The position numbers and the translations under genes are program-made. Of a DNA stretch of 64,000 bases, positions 25,796-34,356 are shown in pieces; the stretch's first letter is position 1; each line of letters starts with the position of its first letter. The notes beneath the pieces were generated by a model. It worked only from the letters and a program-made list of their open reading frames with translations, was not told the origin of the DNA and ran no database searches. Origin of the DNA: Streptomyces sp. SID13726 (GTDB lineage Bacteria; Actinomycetota; Actinomycetes; Streptomycetales; Streptomycetaceae); NCBI RefSeq assembly GCF_010548375.1, contig NZ_JAAGLY010000005.1, forward strand, positions 434,001 through 498,000, read 5' to 3'.

Positions 25796-27263
25796 GCAAG
25801 ATGACCACGCGGAACAAGTCCTTCACGACCGCTGACCGCACGTCGATAGGCCTCGCCAGCCAGTCCTCGCGCCCGATGCCCACCAGCTTCGTCAGCCGAT
25901 TCAACTTCGCCGGCACCGCCAGGCGGGCACGCAGCGCCACGATCTTCCGGTCGAACGACGCGATCGCCAGTACCACCAGTGAGCCGTCGACGTCTGGATG
26001 ATCGGCCAGAGATTCGAGCCGGGCTTTTTCCTGCTCTCGCCGCTTCTCGAGAGCGGTGATCTCCGTCAGCAGCGAAGACGCATCTCCGCCCTCCGGAGCC
26101 ATCGCCTTCCGCAACTCGCGTAGGAAGTCCTCGCTCGACAACAGCCGCAGGACACGGCCGTCGATGTACGCGTCCAGGAGTGCCATGTTGCGGCCCACGC
26201 CCCGGCACGACGGGCAGTAGTAGATTCGCGAAGTCTTCCGGTTGCGCCCGCCCGAGGGCTTCGACCGGACAGCCTGGTGCGGGCCCTTGCACTTCGGGGA
26301 GCCGCACTTACCTCCCCGCGGCGCGGGGTGGCACTGGAAGCACTCCGCAACTCCGGTGAGGAGGTGGACGCGCTCACGGCCGCAGTAGGGAGACTCAGCG
26401 GCACTGGCGGCGTACAACGCCTTAATGGCCGCCCAGACCTCGACGGACACCGCTCCGTCCCAGGCCGCCTTGTGCAGCTTCCCTCCGTGCTCGATGAGGC
26501 CAGCCACACGAGGCCTCAGGACCACGTTCCGCCACGACTTCGTCGTCCACGGATTTCCTTCAGTCGTACGCGACCCCGATTCGTTCAGCCACCGCACGAC
26601 GGCGCCATGGTTCATCCCAGCCAGCTGCCGCTCGATAGCTCGCTGAGTGAAGCGAATCTCCTCGGCCACAGGCAGCGTCATGTCGAAGACGGGAACCCGC
26701 TTTTCCTTGCCCGTCTCGGGGTCGACCTTCACCTTCGAGCCGATCTGCACGCCCCACCCGTACGGACGCTTCCCTCCGGCGGTCGGTGGCAGCCCCTTCT
26801 CCACCCGCCCTTTGACTCCGCGGCTGACACGACGTGACGTGTCATCGGACGCCCTGCACGCCTGCGCTGCCTCGATCCGCAGGATGAACCGGTCATCCGC
26901 GCTGTCGAGGTCGCGAGTTCCCGACGGTGACGAGATCCTCAGGCCCTTGCCCTCGGCCAAGCTGATCATGCGTTCGAGGTCGAAAGGCTGCCGGATCATC
27001 CGGTCGCCGTGATACACGACGATCCCGTCGATGTCGTCCGCCTCGACCGCCTTCAGGAGGCTGTCCCAACCCGGACGCTTCCGCTTGCGCTGCCACGCCG
27101 AGCGCGAGTTGTCCACGAAGACGTGGGATTCGGAGATCTCCCAGCCGAGCCGTGCCGCCAGTTCCCGACAGTCCGCCTCCTGGCGCTCCACCTTCTCGAC
27201 GGACCCGTCGGGTGCGTACGACAGACGGCAGTACACGGCGGCTCGCTTCGGCGTCTGACTCAT
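25731..27263 (-). CDS. int: Large serine recombinase (phage integrase)
   Basis: This 510-residue protein has an N-terminal resolvase domain with nucleophile Ser15 in AVYCRLS, and the conserved DGIVVYHGDRMIRQPFDLERM and RILRIEAAQA-like helix. A recombinase domain follows (PYGWG near residue 165), then a zinc ribbon with cysteines in VAECFQCH, KCGSPKC and YYCPSC, and a coiled coil near 400-430. It catalyses attP x attB integration without supercoiling. It starts 30 bases from the host tadA junction. Confidence 0.95.
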   Translation of the reverse strand: MSQTPKRAAVYCRLSYAPDGSVEKVERQEADCRELAARLGWEISESHVFVDNSRSAWQRKRKRPGWDSLLKAVEADDIDGIVVYHGDRMIRQPFDLERMISLAEGKGLRISSPSGTRDLDSADDRFILRIEAAQACRASDDTSRRVSRGVKGRVEKGLPPTAGGKRPYGWGVQIGSKVKVDPETGKEKRVPVFDMTLPVAEEIRFTQRAIERQLAGMNHGAVVRWLNESGSRTTEGNPWTTKSWRNVVLRPRVAGLIEHGGKLHKAAWDGAVSVEVWAAIKALYAASAAESPYCGRERVHLLTGVAECFQCHPAPRGGKCGSPKCKGPHQAVRSKPSGGRNRKTSRIYYCPSCRGVGRNMALLDAYIDGRVLRLLSSEDFLRELRKAMAPEGGDASSLLTEITALEKRREQEKARLESLADHPDVDGSLVVLAIASFDRKIVALRARLAVPAKLNRLTKLVGIGREDWLARPIDVRSAVVKDLFRVVILPTELRGPGFDTSSVRLERRPL

Positions 27264-27310
27264 GGTCGTGAGTATAGGTGCGTATTAGACATTGATTCAT
27301 CTGCTCGCCG
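27264..27310. other. Prophage-host junction (att site)
   Basis: Phage-side sequence after the integrase start gives way to TadA-like coding at about 27,296 (CATCTGCTCGCCGCGTTGAAC). The crossover dinucleotide cannot be located without the other prophage end or an uninterrupted tadA. Confidence 0.6.
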
Positions 27311-27639
27311 CGTTGAACACCGGCCACGAGGGCGGCTGCGGGACCGTGCACGCGAACGCCGCCGCCGACGTACCGGCCCGGCTGGAGGCGCTGGGGACGG
27401 CCGCGGGGCTGGACCGGGCCGCGCTGCACAGCCAGTTGGCGGCCGCGCTGTCGGTCGTACTGCATCTCGTGCGCGACCGGACCGGGCGGCGCCGGATCGC
27501 CGAGGTGCGGGTGCTGGAGCGGGACTCCTCGGGGCTGGTGCGGACGGTGCCGGCGTTGCGGTGGGGCGCGGAGGCGTTCGTGTACGAGCGGGGGTGGGAG
27601 CGGTTGCGGGGGTTGCTCGGGGGTGAGGGGGCGTGGTGA
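27296..27639 (+). pseudogene. tadA: tadA (CpaF-type ATPase) 3' fragment, cut by prophage
   Basis: About 113 codons of a type II/IV secretion ATPase remain: LLAALNTGHEGGCGTVHANA is the conserved His-box region near the C-terminus of CpaF/TadA, followed by ALSVVLHLVRDRTGRRRIAEV. The Walker motifs and N-terminus are missing and presumably lie left of the prophage. In the lysogen this ATPase cannot be made whole, so the tad system is probably off until excision. Confidence 0.85.
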
Positions 27640-28667
27640 TCGGGATGGAGGAGATGGCGGTGGGACCAGTGGGATCGATGGGATCTGTGGGATCGATGGG
27701 ATCGATGGGTGCGGCTGTGGTGTGTGTCGGGGTGGCTGTGTGGCTGTTGGCCGGGCGGCGGGTCGGGGCGCGGCGGACGCGGTTGGTGTGTGCGGGCGGT
27801 GCGGTGGTGGGGGATGCCGGGTCTCCGCCGTGGCGGCGGCTGGGGGAGGAAGTGCGGCGGGTGCGCGGGCGGTTGGGGTTCGAGTGGTGGGCCGCCGTAG
27901 CCGGGCTGGTGCTCGCCGTACTGGGGGCCTCGGTGCTGCCGGTCGTCGCGGGGGCGGTCGGGGTGCCGTTACTGAGGAGGGTGCGGCTGGCGCGGGAGGC
28001 GCGTCGGGTGCGGGAGCGGCGGGGCGATGCGGTGATCGCGTTGTGCTCGACGGTCGCGGGGGAGGTGCGGGCGGGGCGGCAGCCGGGGGAGGCGTTGGTC
28101 CTGGCGGTGCGGGAGTTCGAGGTGGCGGAGGCCGGAGGGGTGGACTCGGGTGGGCCGGGTTCTGGAGGGGCGAAGGCCGGTGGCGGCGGAGTCGCCGGAG
28201 ATGGTGGGCCCGGTTTCCGGGGGCCGGAGTTCGGAGGGCTCGGGGACGCTCAGGCCGCTGTGCTGGCGGCGGCTCGGTTCGGTGGGGATGTTCCGGGGGC
28301 GCTCGCCGTGGCGGCCCGGCGGCCGGGGGCCGAGGGGTTGTCGGGGCTTGCCGCGTGTTGGCGGGTGGCCGTGGACCAGGGGGCGGGGCTCGCGGCCGGG
28401 CTGGGGCGGCTCGAAGGGGCGTTGCGGGCCGAGCGGGATCAACGGGCCGATCTGAGGGCTCAGTTGGCGGGGGCGCGGTCCACGGCTTGGATGCTCGCCG
28501 CGTTGCCCGTACTGGGGTTGGGACTTGGGGCGGCCCTCGGTGCCGATCCTCTGCACGTTCTGCTGCACACCGGGGCCGGGCTGGGTTGTCTGCTGGTCGG
28601 CGGTCTGCTGGAGGGCGTCGGGATGTGGTGGGCGATGCGGATCGTACGGGGAGCTGAGGCGGCGTGA
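27633..28667 (+). CDS. tadB: TadB-like pilus assembly membrane protein
   Basis: This protein of about 344 residues overlaps tadA by 7 bases. It has an N-terminal membrane helix, central hydrophobic pair (about residues 90-115), a GspF-like cytoplasmic region (ALCSTVAGEVRAGRQPGEAL, LAACWRVAVDQGAGLAAGL) and a final membrane pair. It forms the inner-membrane platform with TadC. Odd points are a short Gly-Ser-Met repeat near the start, a Gly-rich insert at about 165-200, and a TTA codon (27969-27971), suggesting bldA dependence. Confidence 0.82.
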   Translation: MVIGMEEMAVGPVGSMGSVGSMGSMGAAVVCVGVAVWLLAGRRVGARRTRLVCAGGAVVGDAGSPPWRRLGEEVRRVRGRLGFEWWAAVAGLVLAVLGASVLPVVAGAVGVPLLRRVRLAREARRVRERRGDAVIALCSTVAGEVRAGRQPGEALVLAVREFEVAEAGGVDSGGPGSGGAKAGGGGVAGDGGPGFRGPEFGGLGDAQAAVLAAARFGGDVPGALAVAARRPGAEGLSGLAACWRVAVDQGAGLAAGLGRLEGALRAERDQRADLRAQLAGARSTAWMLAALPVLGLGLGAALGADPLHVLLHTGAGLGCLLVGGLLEGVGMWWAMRIVRGAEAA

Positions 28668-29452
28668 GCGCGGAAGTTGTCCACAGGCTGGGGGTGGTCG
28701 TGGGGACGGCGCTGGTCGTCGCCTGGTTCGCCCGATGGGCCGTGGCGGTGCGGCGGGAGCGAAGACTGCGGCGACGGCTCGGGGAGTTGCTGGCCGTGGT
28801 GGAGGCGACCGACGACCGTCCGCGGGCCGAGGTACGGGATGTCGTGCGGCGGTGGCTGCCGTTGGCCGGCGTCGGGTGTGCCGGGTGGGTGCTGGTCGGC
28901 GGGGTCGTCGGTGTGCTGGTCGGGCTGGTCGTCGCGGCGGGGCTGTGGAAGTGGCGGCTTCGGCAGACGGCCGGTGCGGGGGTGCGGGAGGCCGACGCAC
29001 GTGAGGCGGCCCGGCAACTTCCGCTCGCCGCCGATCTGCTGGCCGCCTGTATCGCGGCCGGTGCCGGTCCGGTGATCGCGGCTCAGGCCGTCGGGGAGGC
29101 GTTGGGCGGGCCGGTGGGAGAGGGGCTGGCGCGTGGGGCGGCGGAGGTGCGGCTCGGCGGTGAACCGGGGGAGGCCTGGCGACGGCTCGCCTCGACACCG
29201 GGCGCCGGAGCGTTGGCGAGGCTGCTGGAACGGGCCGGTGTGTCCGGACTGCCCGCGGCCGGGCCCGTCGCCGGACTCGCGGCGGACGCCCGCGCCGACT
29301 GGGGACGCGCCGCGACGGAACGGGCCCGGCGGGCCGCCGTGCTGGTCACCGCGCCGGTCGGGCTGTGTTTCCTGCCCGCCTTCATCGCCGTCGGTGTGCT
29401 GCCGATCGTGATCGGGCTCGCGGGCGGAGTGCTGGGAGGAGGTGGGCGATGA
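28664..29452 (+). CDS. tadC: TadC-like pilus assembly membrane protein
   Basis: This 262-residue protein starts at GTG 28664 in the tadB stop. It has hydrophobic segments near residues 8-25, 65-95 and 220-255 around a GspF-like domain (ARQLPLAADLLAACIAAGAGP, GGEPGEAWRRLASTPGAGALARLLERAG). It partners TadB in the platform of the Flp/tad machine. Confidence 0.82.
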   Translation: MSAEVVHRLGVVVGTALVVAWFARWAVAVRRERRLRRRLGELLAVVEATDDRPRAEVRDVVRRWLPLAGVGCAGWVLVGGVVGVLVGLVVAAGLWKWRLRQTAGAGVREADAREAARQLPLAADLLAACIAAGAGPVIAAQAVGEALGGPVGEGLARGAAEVRLGGEPGEAWRRLASTPGAGALARLLERAGVSGLPAAGPVAGLAADARADWGRAATERARRAAVLVTAPVGLCFLPAFIAVGVLPIVIGLAGGVLGGGGR

Positions 29453-29527
29453 CGGACGGGGACCGGTGATCCACCGGACGAGCCAGCAGACGTTTGACCA
29501 ACAGGACCGAACCTCACGGGGGTTGAG

Positions 29528-29749
29528 ATGTACAAGACGGTACGGGCGCGGGTGCGTGCCCTGGTGTGCGGAGCGATGGACAGGGCGCGGTCGGCGCGCG
29601 AGGACGCCGGAATGGTGACGTCCGAATATGCGATGGGGATTGTCGCGGCAGTGGCGTTCGCGGTGGTGCTCTACAACGTGGTGACGAGCGGGGCCGTCAG
29701 TGCGGAACTCCAGGCCATCGTGAAGCGGGCGCTCGATGCGAAGGCGTGA
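29528..29749 (+). CDS. Flp-pilin-like small protein (DUF4244)
   Basis: This 73-residue protein has ATG 29528 after GGGGGTTGAG. A basic N-terminus is followed by GMVTSEYAMGIVAAVAFAVVLYNVV, the class-III prepilin-like pattern with Glu at position +5 after the cleavage glycine. It is the probable major pilin-like substrate of the tad system. Its end overlaps the TadE gene by 14 bases. Confidence 0.8.
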   Translation: MYKTVRARVRALVCGAMDRARSAREDAGMVTSEYAMGIVAAVAFAVVLYNVVTSGAVSAELQAIVKRALDAKA

Positions 29750-30104
29750 ACGGGCGGCGGCGGACGAGGGGTTCGTGACGGCGGAGTCGGCCATGGTGCT
29801 GCCCGTGCTGGTGTTGTTCGCGATGGCGCTGGTCTGGGGGCTGCTCGTGGTGGCCGCGCAGATCCAGTGCGTGGACGCGGCCAGGACGGGCGCCCGGGCG
29901 GCGGCCCGCCAGGACCCGGCCGACGCGGTCGTCCGGGTGGCCCGGGACACGGCACCGCGCGACGCGGAGGTGACGGTCGCGCGCGAGGGCGATCGGGTGC
30001 GGGTGGTGGTCGTGGCGAAGCCGCCGGCGTTGGGCGCCCTGCCGTTCGAGGTGCGGGAGGAGGCCGTGGCGCTGGTGGAGGAGACGGTGGAGGGAGGAGG
30101 GTGA
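29736..30104 (+). CDS. tadE: TadE-like pseudopilin
   Basis: This 122-residue protein has an N-terminus with GFVTAESAMVLPVLVLFAMAL, the TadE signature with a Glu just before a membrane helix. A small periplasmic-type domain follows (QCVDAARTGARAAARQDPADAVVRVARD). It overlaps the upstream pilin-like and downstream genes. Minor pilin role inferred from family. Confidence 0.82.
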   Translation: MRRRERAAADEGFVTAESAMVLPVLVLFAMALVWGLLVVAAQIQCVDAARTGARAAARQDPADAVVRVARDTAPRDAEVTVAREGDRVRVVVVAKPPALGALPFEVREEAVALVEETVEGGG

Positions 30105-30658
30105 GGTGGGTTGGGGGCGTCCGCTTCCGTAATGCCCGCCCCTGCCCCTGCCTCCGCCCCCGTCTCCGCCTTCGCCTTTGCCTTCGCTCCAGTCTCCGCA
30201 GCGCTCGCCTCTCCGTCGCCCGCTTCACCGACGCGCGTGTCGCCGAGGCCCGTTCCGATCGAGGTTCCGCCACCGTCTGGAGCGTGGGTGCCATCGCGGT
30301 GCTGTGCGTGGTCTTCGGGGTCGTACTCGCGCTCGGGCAGGCCGTGGTCGTACGGCATCGTGCGGCCGGGGGTGCGGATCTCGCGGCGCTCGCGGCGGCG
30401 GACCACTGGGCCGACGGTCCGGCGGTGGCCTGTGCCCGGGCGGAGGGGATCGCGCGGGCGCAGGGCACGCGGTTGGTGCGGTGCGCGATGGTCGGCGAGA
30501 TCTCGGACGTGACGGCGGCGTCGGGACGGGGGCCGTTCTCGGCGGAGATCAGGGCACGGGCGGGACCTGCGGAGCCGGTTCCGCCGCAGGCTCCGCTGCC
30601 GCCGGCCTCCGGCGGGTCTGCGACGGCGGCTCCGGGAGACCGGTTTCCGGGAGACTAG
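30101..30658 (+). CDS. TadE-like protein of the Rv3654c type
   Basis: This protein of about 185 residues starts at GTG 30101 directly after a GGGAGGAGG ribosome site. The first 60 residues are low-complexity and arginine-rich, coming from degenerate CCT/CGC repeats in the DNA. The family core follows: RGSATVWSVGAIAVLCVVFGVVLALGQ and GADLAALAAADHW. Its last 110 bases overlap the convergent helicase gene. Confidence 0.75.
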   Translation: MRWVGGVRFRNARPCPCLRPRLRLRLCLRSSLRSARLSVARFTDARVAEARSDRGSATVWSVGAIAVLCVVFGVVLALGQAVVVRHRAAGGADLAALAAADHWADGPAVACARAEGIARAQGTRLVRCAMVGEISDVTAASGRGPFSAEIRARAGPAEPVPPQAPLPPASGGSATAAPGDRFPGD

Positions 30659-33314
30659 CTTTCGGGAAACCGGCTTCCGGGGGCCTGGGGTCCGGGGTCC
30701 CGGGATCCGGCCGCCGCTGGGTTCCCGGCTCTGCCGCCTCCTGGGGACCCAACCGCTCCTTGAGCCCCGGCACCTCCGCCTCCGGCAGCCGTTCCTCCGT
30801 GTCCCCGTCCAGCCGTCTCTCCGCGTCCCCGTCCAGCCGTTCCTCCGCGTTCCCGCCGAGCCGTCCCTCCGCCGCTCCCCGCAGCAACACCGTGAGCAAC
30901 CGCACCGCCCCCCGCTTGTGCAACGGGTCGTTCCCGTTGCCGCACTTGGGGGACTGGATGCAGGACGGGCAGCCGGCGTCGCACTCGCAGGCGGCGATGG
31001 CTTCGCGGGTGGCCGTGAGCCAGGCGCGGGCCGTGTGGAAGGCGCGCTCCGCGAAGCCGGCGCCGCCCGGGTGGCCGTCGTAGACGAAGACCGTGGGCAG
31101 GAGGGTGTCGGGGTGGAGGGGGACGGAGACCCCGCCGATGTCCCAGCGGTCGCAGGTCGCGAAGAGGGGGAGGAGGCCGATCGAGGCGTGCTCGGCGGCG
31201 TGCAGGGCGCCGCCGAGGATCTCGGGGTTGATGCGGGCCTCGTCCAGCTGGTCCTCGGTGACCGTCCACCACACCGCGCGGGTGCGCAACGTACGCGGAG
31301 GGAGGTCGAGTTTCGTCTCGCCCAGCACTTCACCGGTGATCAGGCGTCTGCGGAGGAAGGAGACCACCTGGTTGGTGACCTCGACGGAGCCGTAGCACAA
31401 CCTGCCCTCGCCCCAGGGGACTTCGACGTCCGTCTCCAGGACGGCGATGGACGTCGTGTCGCGGGCGACCGTCGAGTACGACGGGTTCGCCTCCTGGACC
31501 AGGGCCACCGAGTCCTCCAGGTCCAGGGAGCGGACCAGATAGGTGCGGCCCTGGTGGAGATGGACCGCGCCCTCGTGGACCGTGGTGTGGGCGGCGCCCG
31601 CGTCGACCGTGCCGAGGAGGCGGCCCGTGCCGTCCTCGACGATCTGGACCGGGTTGCCGCCCCCGCCGCGGATGTCGGTGAGGTCGGCGGCCCGTTCCCG
31701 GCGGGTCCAGTGCCAGGCCTTGGTGCGGCGGCGCAGGAGCTTCGCGGCCTCCAGCTGCGGCAGCAGGTCCGTGCACGCCGGGCCGAACAGGTCCATGTCC
31801 TCGTCCGTCAACGGCAGTTCCGCCGCCGCCGCGCACAGGTGCGGGGCGAGGACGTACGGGTTGTCGGGGTCGAGGACCGTGGACTCCACCGGCTGGTCGA
31901 AGAGGGCCTCGGGGTGGTGGACGAGGAAGGTGTCCAGGGGGTCGTCGCGGGCCACCAGGACGGCCAGTGCCCCTTGTCCGGAGCGGCCTGCGCGGCCCGC
32001 CTGCTGCCACAGGGACGCGCGGGTGCCGGGGTAGCCGGAGATCAGGACGGCGTCGAGCCCGGAGACGTCGATGCCGAGTTCCAGGGCGGTCGTGGCGGCG
32101 AGGCCCAGCAGCTCGCCGGAGTGGAGGGCCTGTTCCAGGGCCCGGCGTTCCTCGGGGAGGTAGCCGCCGCGATAGGCGGCCACGCGGCGGGACAGGGAGC
32201 GGTCGACCTCGGCGAGGCGCTCCTGGGCGATCACGGAGATGAGTTCGGCGCCGCGCCGGGAGCGGACGAAGGCGACCGAGCGCACGCCCTGCACGGCGAG
32301 GTCGGTGAGGAGGTCGGCGGTCTCGGCGGTGGCCGTGCGGCGGACCGGGGCGCCCTTCTCGCCCTGCATCTCCGTCAGGGGCGGCTCCCAGAGGGCGAAG
32401 ACCAGTTCGCCGCGCGGGGAGGCGTCGTCGGCGACCTCGACCACCGGGAGGCCGGTGAGGCGGCGGGCGGCCACCGAGGGCTCGGCGGCGGTCGCGGAGG
32501 CCAGCAGGAAGACGGGGGAGGCGCCGTAGCGGGCGCAGAGGCGGCGCAGGCGGCGCAGGACCTGGGCGACGTGGGAGCCGAAGACACCCCGGTAGGTGTG
32601 GCACTCGTCGATGACGACGTACTTGAGGGCCTTGAGGAAGGAGGACCAGCGGGCGTGGGACGGGAGTATCCCGCGGTGCAGCATGTCCGGGTTGGTCAGC
32701 ACGTAGTTGGCGTACTGGCGGACCCACTCGCGTTCCTCGAACGGCGTGTCGCCGTCGTAGACCGCGGGGCGCACGGAATTGGCCAGCGGTTGTGAAAATT
32801 CCTTCACCGAGCGGCACTGGTCGGCCGCGAGCGCCTTCGTGGGCGAGAGGTAGAGGGCGGTGGCGCCACGGCCGTTGGGGGCCTCGGAGCCGTCCAGGAG
32901 CGTCGAGAGGACCGGCACGAGGTAGGCCAGGGACTTGCCGGAGGCGGTGCCGGTGGCGACGACGACCGACTCGCCGTCCAGCGCGTGCTCGGCGGCCTGT
33001 GCCTGGTGGGCCCAGGGATGTTCGATGCCGTACGCCTGGACGGCCGCCACGACCTCCGGGCGAATCCGGTCAGGCCAGACGGCATGGCGGCCCTCGCGCG
33101 GGGGCAAGTGCTCCGTATGAGTGATGCGCGCAGCCCGGCTCGGCCCGGCGGCGAGCCGGTCCAGGACCGTGCTCGGCGTGGGGCGGGACCCCGGGTCCGC
33201 CGAGGGTCGATCGGATCGGAGATTCTTGGCCATCGGCACCGAGTGTGTCACTGGCGTGACGGACAATGGGACCAAGGCGTCGTGCACGCCTGCCGGTAAG
33301 TGATTGAATGCCAT
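30549..33314 (-). CDS. DEAD/DEAH helicase with DUF1998 zinc domain
   Basis: This protein of about 921 residues has motif I GTASGKS, motif II DECH, motif III SAT, motif VI QQAGRAGRSGQG, and a C-terminal DUF1998 with four cysteines (CECDAGCPSCIQSPKCG). This is the Mrf1/YprA-like superfamily 2 type, linked in relatives to DNA repair. The tail after about residue 815 is repetitive (RLDGDAER-like octads) and disordered. It is divergent from bldG. M28 (MAKNLRSDRP) is an alternative start. Confidence 0.88.
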   Translation of the reverse strand: MAFNHLPAGVHDALVPLSVTPVTHSVPMAKNLRSDRPSADPGSRPTPSTVLDRLAAGPSRAARITHTEHLPPREGRHAVWPDRIRPEVVAAVQAYGIEHPWAHQAQAAEHALDGESVVVATGTASGKSLAYLVPVLSTLLDGSEAPNGRGATALYLSPTKALAADQCRSVKEFSQPLANSVRPAVYDGDTPFEEREWVRQYANYVLTNPDMLHRGILPSHARWSSFLKALKYVVIDECHTYRGVFGSHVAQVLRRLRRLCARYGASPVFLLASATAAEPSVAARRLTGLPVVEVADDASPRGELVFALWEPPLTEMQGEKGAPVRRTATAETADLLTDLAVQGVRSVAFVRSRRGAELISVIAQERLAEVDRSLSRRVAAYRGGYLPEERRALEQALHSGELLGLAATTALELGIDVSGLDAVLISGYPGTRASLWQQAGRAGRSGQGALAVLVARDDPLDTFLVHHPEALFDQPVESTVLDPDNPYVLAPHLCAAAAELPLTDEDMDLFGPACTDLLPQLEAAKLLRRRTKAWHWTRRERAADLTDIRGGGGNPVQIVEDGTGRLLGTVDAGAAHTTVHEGAVHLHQGRTYLVRSLDLEDSVALVQEANPSYSTVARDTTSIAVLETDVEVPWGEGRLCYGSVEVTNQVVSFLRRRLITGEVLGETKLDLPPRTLRTRAVWWTVTEDQLDEARINPEILGGALHAAEHASIGLLPLFATCDRWDIGGVSVPLHPDTLLPTVFVYDGHPGGAGFAERAFHTARAWLTATREAIAACECDAGCPSCIQSPKCGNGNDPLHKRGAVRLLTVLLRGAAEGRLGGNAEERLDGDAERRLDGDTEERLPEAEVPGLKERLGPQEAAEPGTQRRPDPGTPDPRPPEAGFPKASLPETGLPEPPSQTRRRPAAAEPAAEPAPQVPPVP

Positions 33315-33394
33315 CGCGGCTGGCGAACCGTCCCGGGGGCTCTGCCGAGGTGTCCCGAGGGGCGACCGCTCGATAGCAAGGTGCTGGAGGATCC

Positions 33395-33736
33395 GTGGAC
33401 CTGTCCCTGTCGACCGAGACCGTCGGCGATCGCACGATCGTCAGGGTCGGTGGCGAAATCGACGTATATACCGCGCCCAAGCTGCGCGAGCAGCTGGTCG
33501 AGCTGGTGAACGACGGCAGTTTCCACCTTGTCGTCGACATGGAGGGCGTGGACTTCCTCGACTCCACCGGTCTCGGCGTGCTGGTCGGCGGCCTGAAGCG
33601 GGTGCGTGCCCATGAGGGCTCGCTGCGCCTGGTCTGCAACCAGGAGCGCATTCTCAAGATCTTCCGTATCACCGGCCTCACCAAGGTGTTCCCGATCCAC
33701 ACCTCGGTCGAGGAAGCGGTGGCGGCGACCGACTGA
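33395..33736 (+). CDS. bldG: BldG anti-anti-sigma factor
   Basis: This 113-residue STAS protein starts at GTG 33395 behind GGAGGA. The phosphorylation site is Ser57 in DFLDSTGLGV, and the sequence matches Streptomyces BldG from memory. It controls development, antibiotic production and osmotic-stress sigma factors by binding anti-sigma factors when unphosphorylated. The gene for a partner anti-sigma factor follows after 120 bases. Confidence 0.95.
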   Translation: MDLSLSTETVGDRTIVRVGGEIDVYTAPKLREQLVELVNDGSFHLVVDMEGVDFLDSTGLGVLVGGLKRVRAHEGSLRLVCNQERILKIFRITGLTKVFPIHTSVEEAVAATD

Positions 33737-33856
33737 CCCGTTTCCCGGGCCCGTCCCGGGGCGGCAGAAGGACGTCGACAAGAAGTACAAGGAGGGGGTC
33801 CGGGCTTTCGGCGGCCCGGTCCCTCGACAGCACGCCCGTAGTTCCGAGGGGGACGC

Positions 33857-34294
33857 ATGGCCACCGTTGAACTCCGTTTCAGCGCGCTGCCCGAGCACGT
33901 CAGGACCGCCCGACTGGTGGCGGCAGCGGTGGCGCGCAGGGCCGGGGTGGACGAGGCCGTCCTGGACGAGGTCAGACTCGCTGTCGGCGAGGCCTGCACC
34001 CGTGCCGTCGGACTGCACCAGAGCGGCGGCATCACCGCGCCGGTCAAGGTGCTGCTGATCGAGGAGGAGAAGCAGTTCTCCATCGAGGTCGGCGACGAGG
34101 CGCCGCGTTCGGCCCCGGGCGACCGGGCTCCGGGCGCGCTGGGTGCGGACCCCGACGTGGAGACCGAGGAGGACGAGATGGGCCTCGCGGTCATCAGCGG
34201 CCTCGTCGACGACGTCGAGGTCACCGCAGGGGAGCACGGCGGACAGATCCGTATGACCTGGCCGACCACGCCGCCGGCCGCAGTGCTTCCCTGA
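33857..34294 (+). CDS. apgA: RsbW/SpoIIAB-like anti-sigma factor paired with BldG
   Basis: This 145-residue protein has a HATPase_c fold: LDEVRLAVGEACTRAV is the N-box with the Asn replaced by Cys/Thr-type residues, then DEMGLAVISGLVDDVEV near the G-boxes. It matches the S. coelicolor gene downstream of bldG (apgA). It is expected to bind BldG and a sigma factor. An acidic insert lies at about residues 85-110. Confidence 0.85.
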   Translation: MATVELRFSALPEHVRTARLVAAAVARRAGVDEAVLDEVRLAVGEACTRAVGLHQSGGITAPVKVLLIEEEKQFSIEVGDEAPRSAPGDRAPGALGADPDVETEEDEMGLAVISGLVDDVEVTAGEHGGQIRMTWPTTPPAAVLP

Positions 34295-34308
34295 TTGCTC
34301 AATCTGTT

Positions 34309-34356
34309 CGACATGCGGAAGGGCCCTACCGATCGGTAGGGCCCTTCCGCATGTCG
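34309..34356. terminator. Perfect 48-bp palindrome after the bldG operon
   Basis: Positions 34309-34356 are exactly self-complementary, centred on CCGATCGG, with no loop bases. It lies 15 bases after the anti-sigma stop. A very stable bidirectional terminator is the simplest reading. Confidence 0.8.

Larger units (their letters stand above)
1..27295. mobile_element. Prophage, right part (siphovirus-type, serine integrase), inserted in tadA
   Basis: The rightward run of HNH, terminase, portal, protease, capsid, connector, tail and lysis genes in standard siphovirus order shows this is a prophage. It ends with a leftward serine integrase whose start codon lies about 30 bases from a truncated host tadA reading frame, the usual place for attP next to int. 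The left end, with replication and early genes, is outside the window. Structural genes look intact, with 4-base start/stop overlaps throughout, so nothing seen here shows it is defective. The exact right border is inferred from where TadA-like coding resumes. Confidence 0.9.

Noticed and set aside
28460..31333. 957-codon reverse-strand open frame across the tad genes
   Set aside because: Shadow of tadB to tadE and of the helicase end; no domain or ribosome site.
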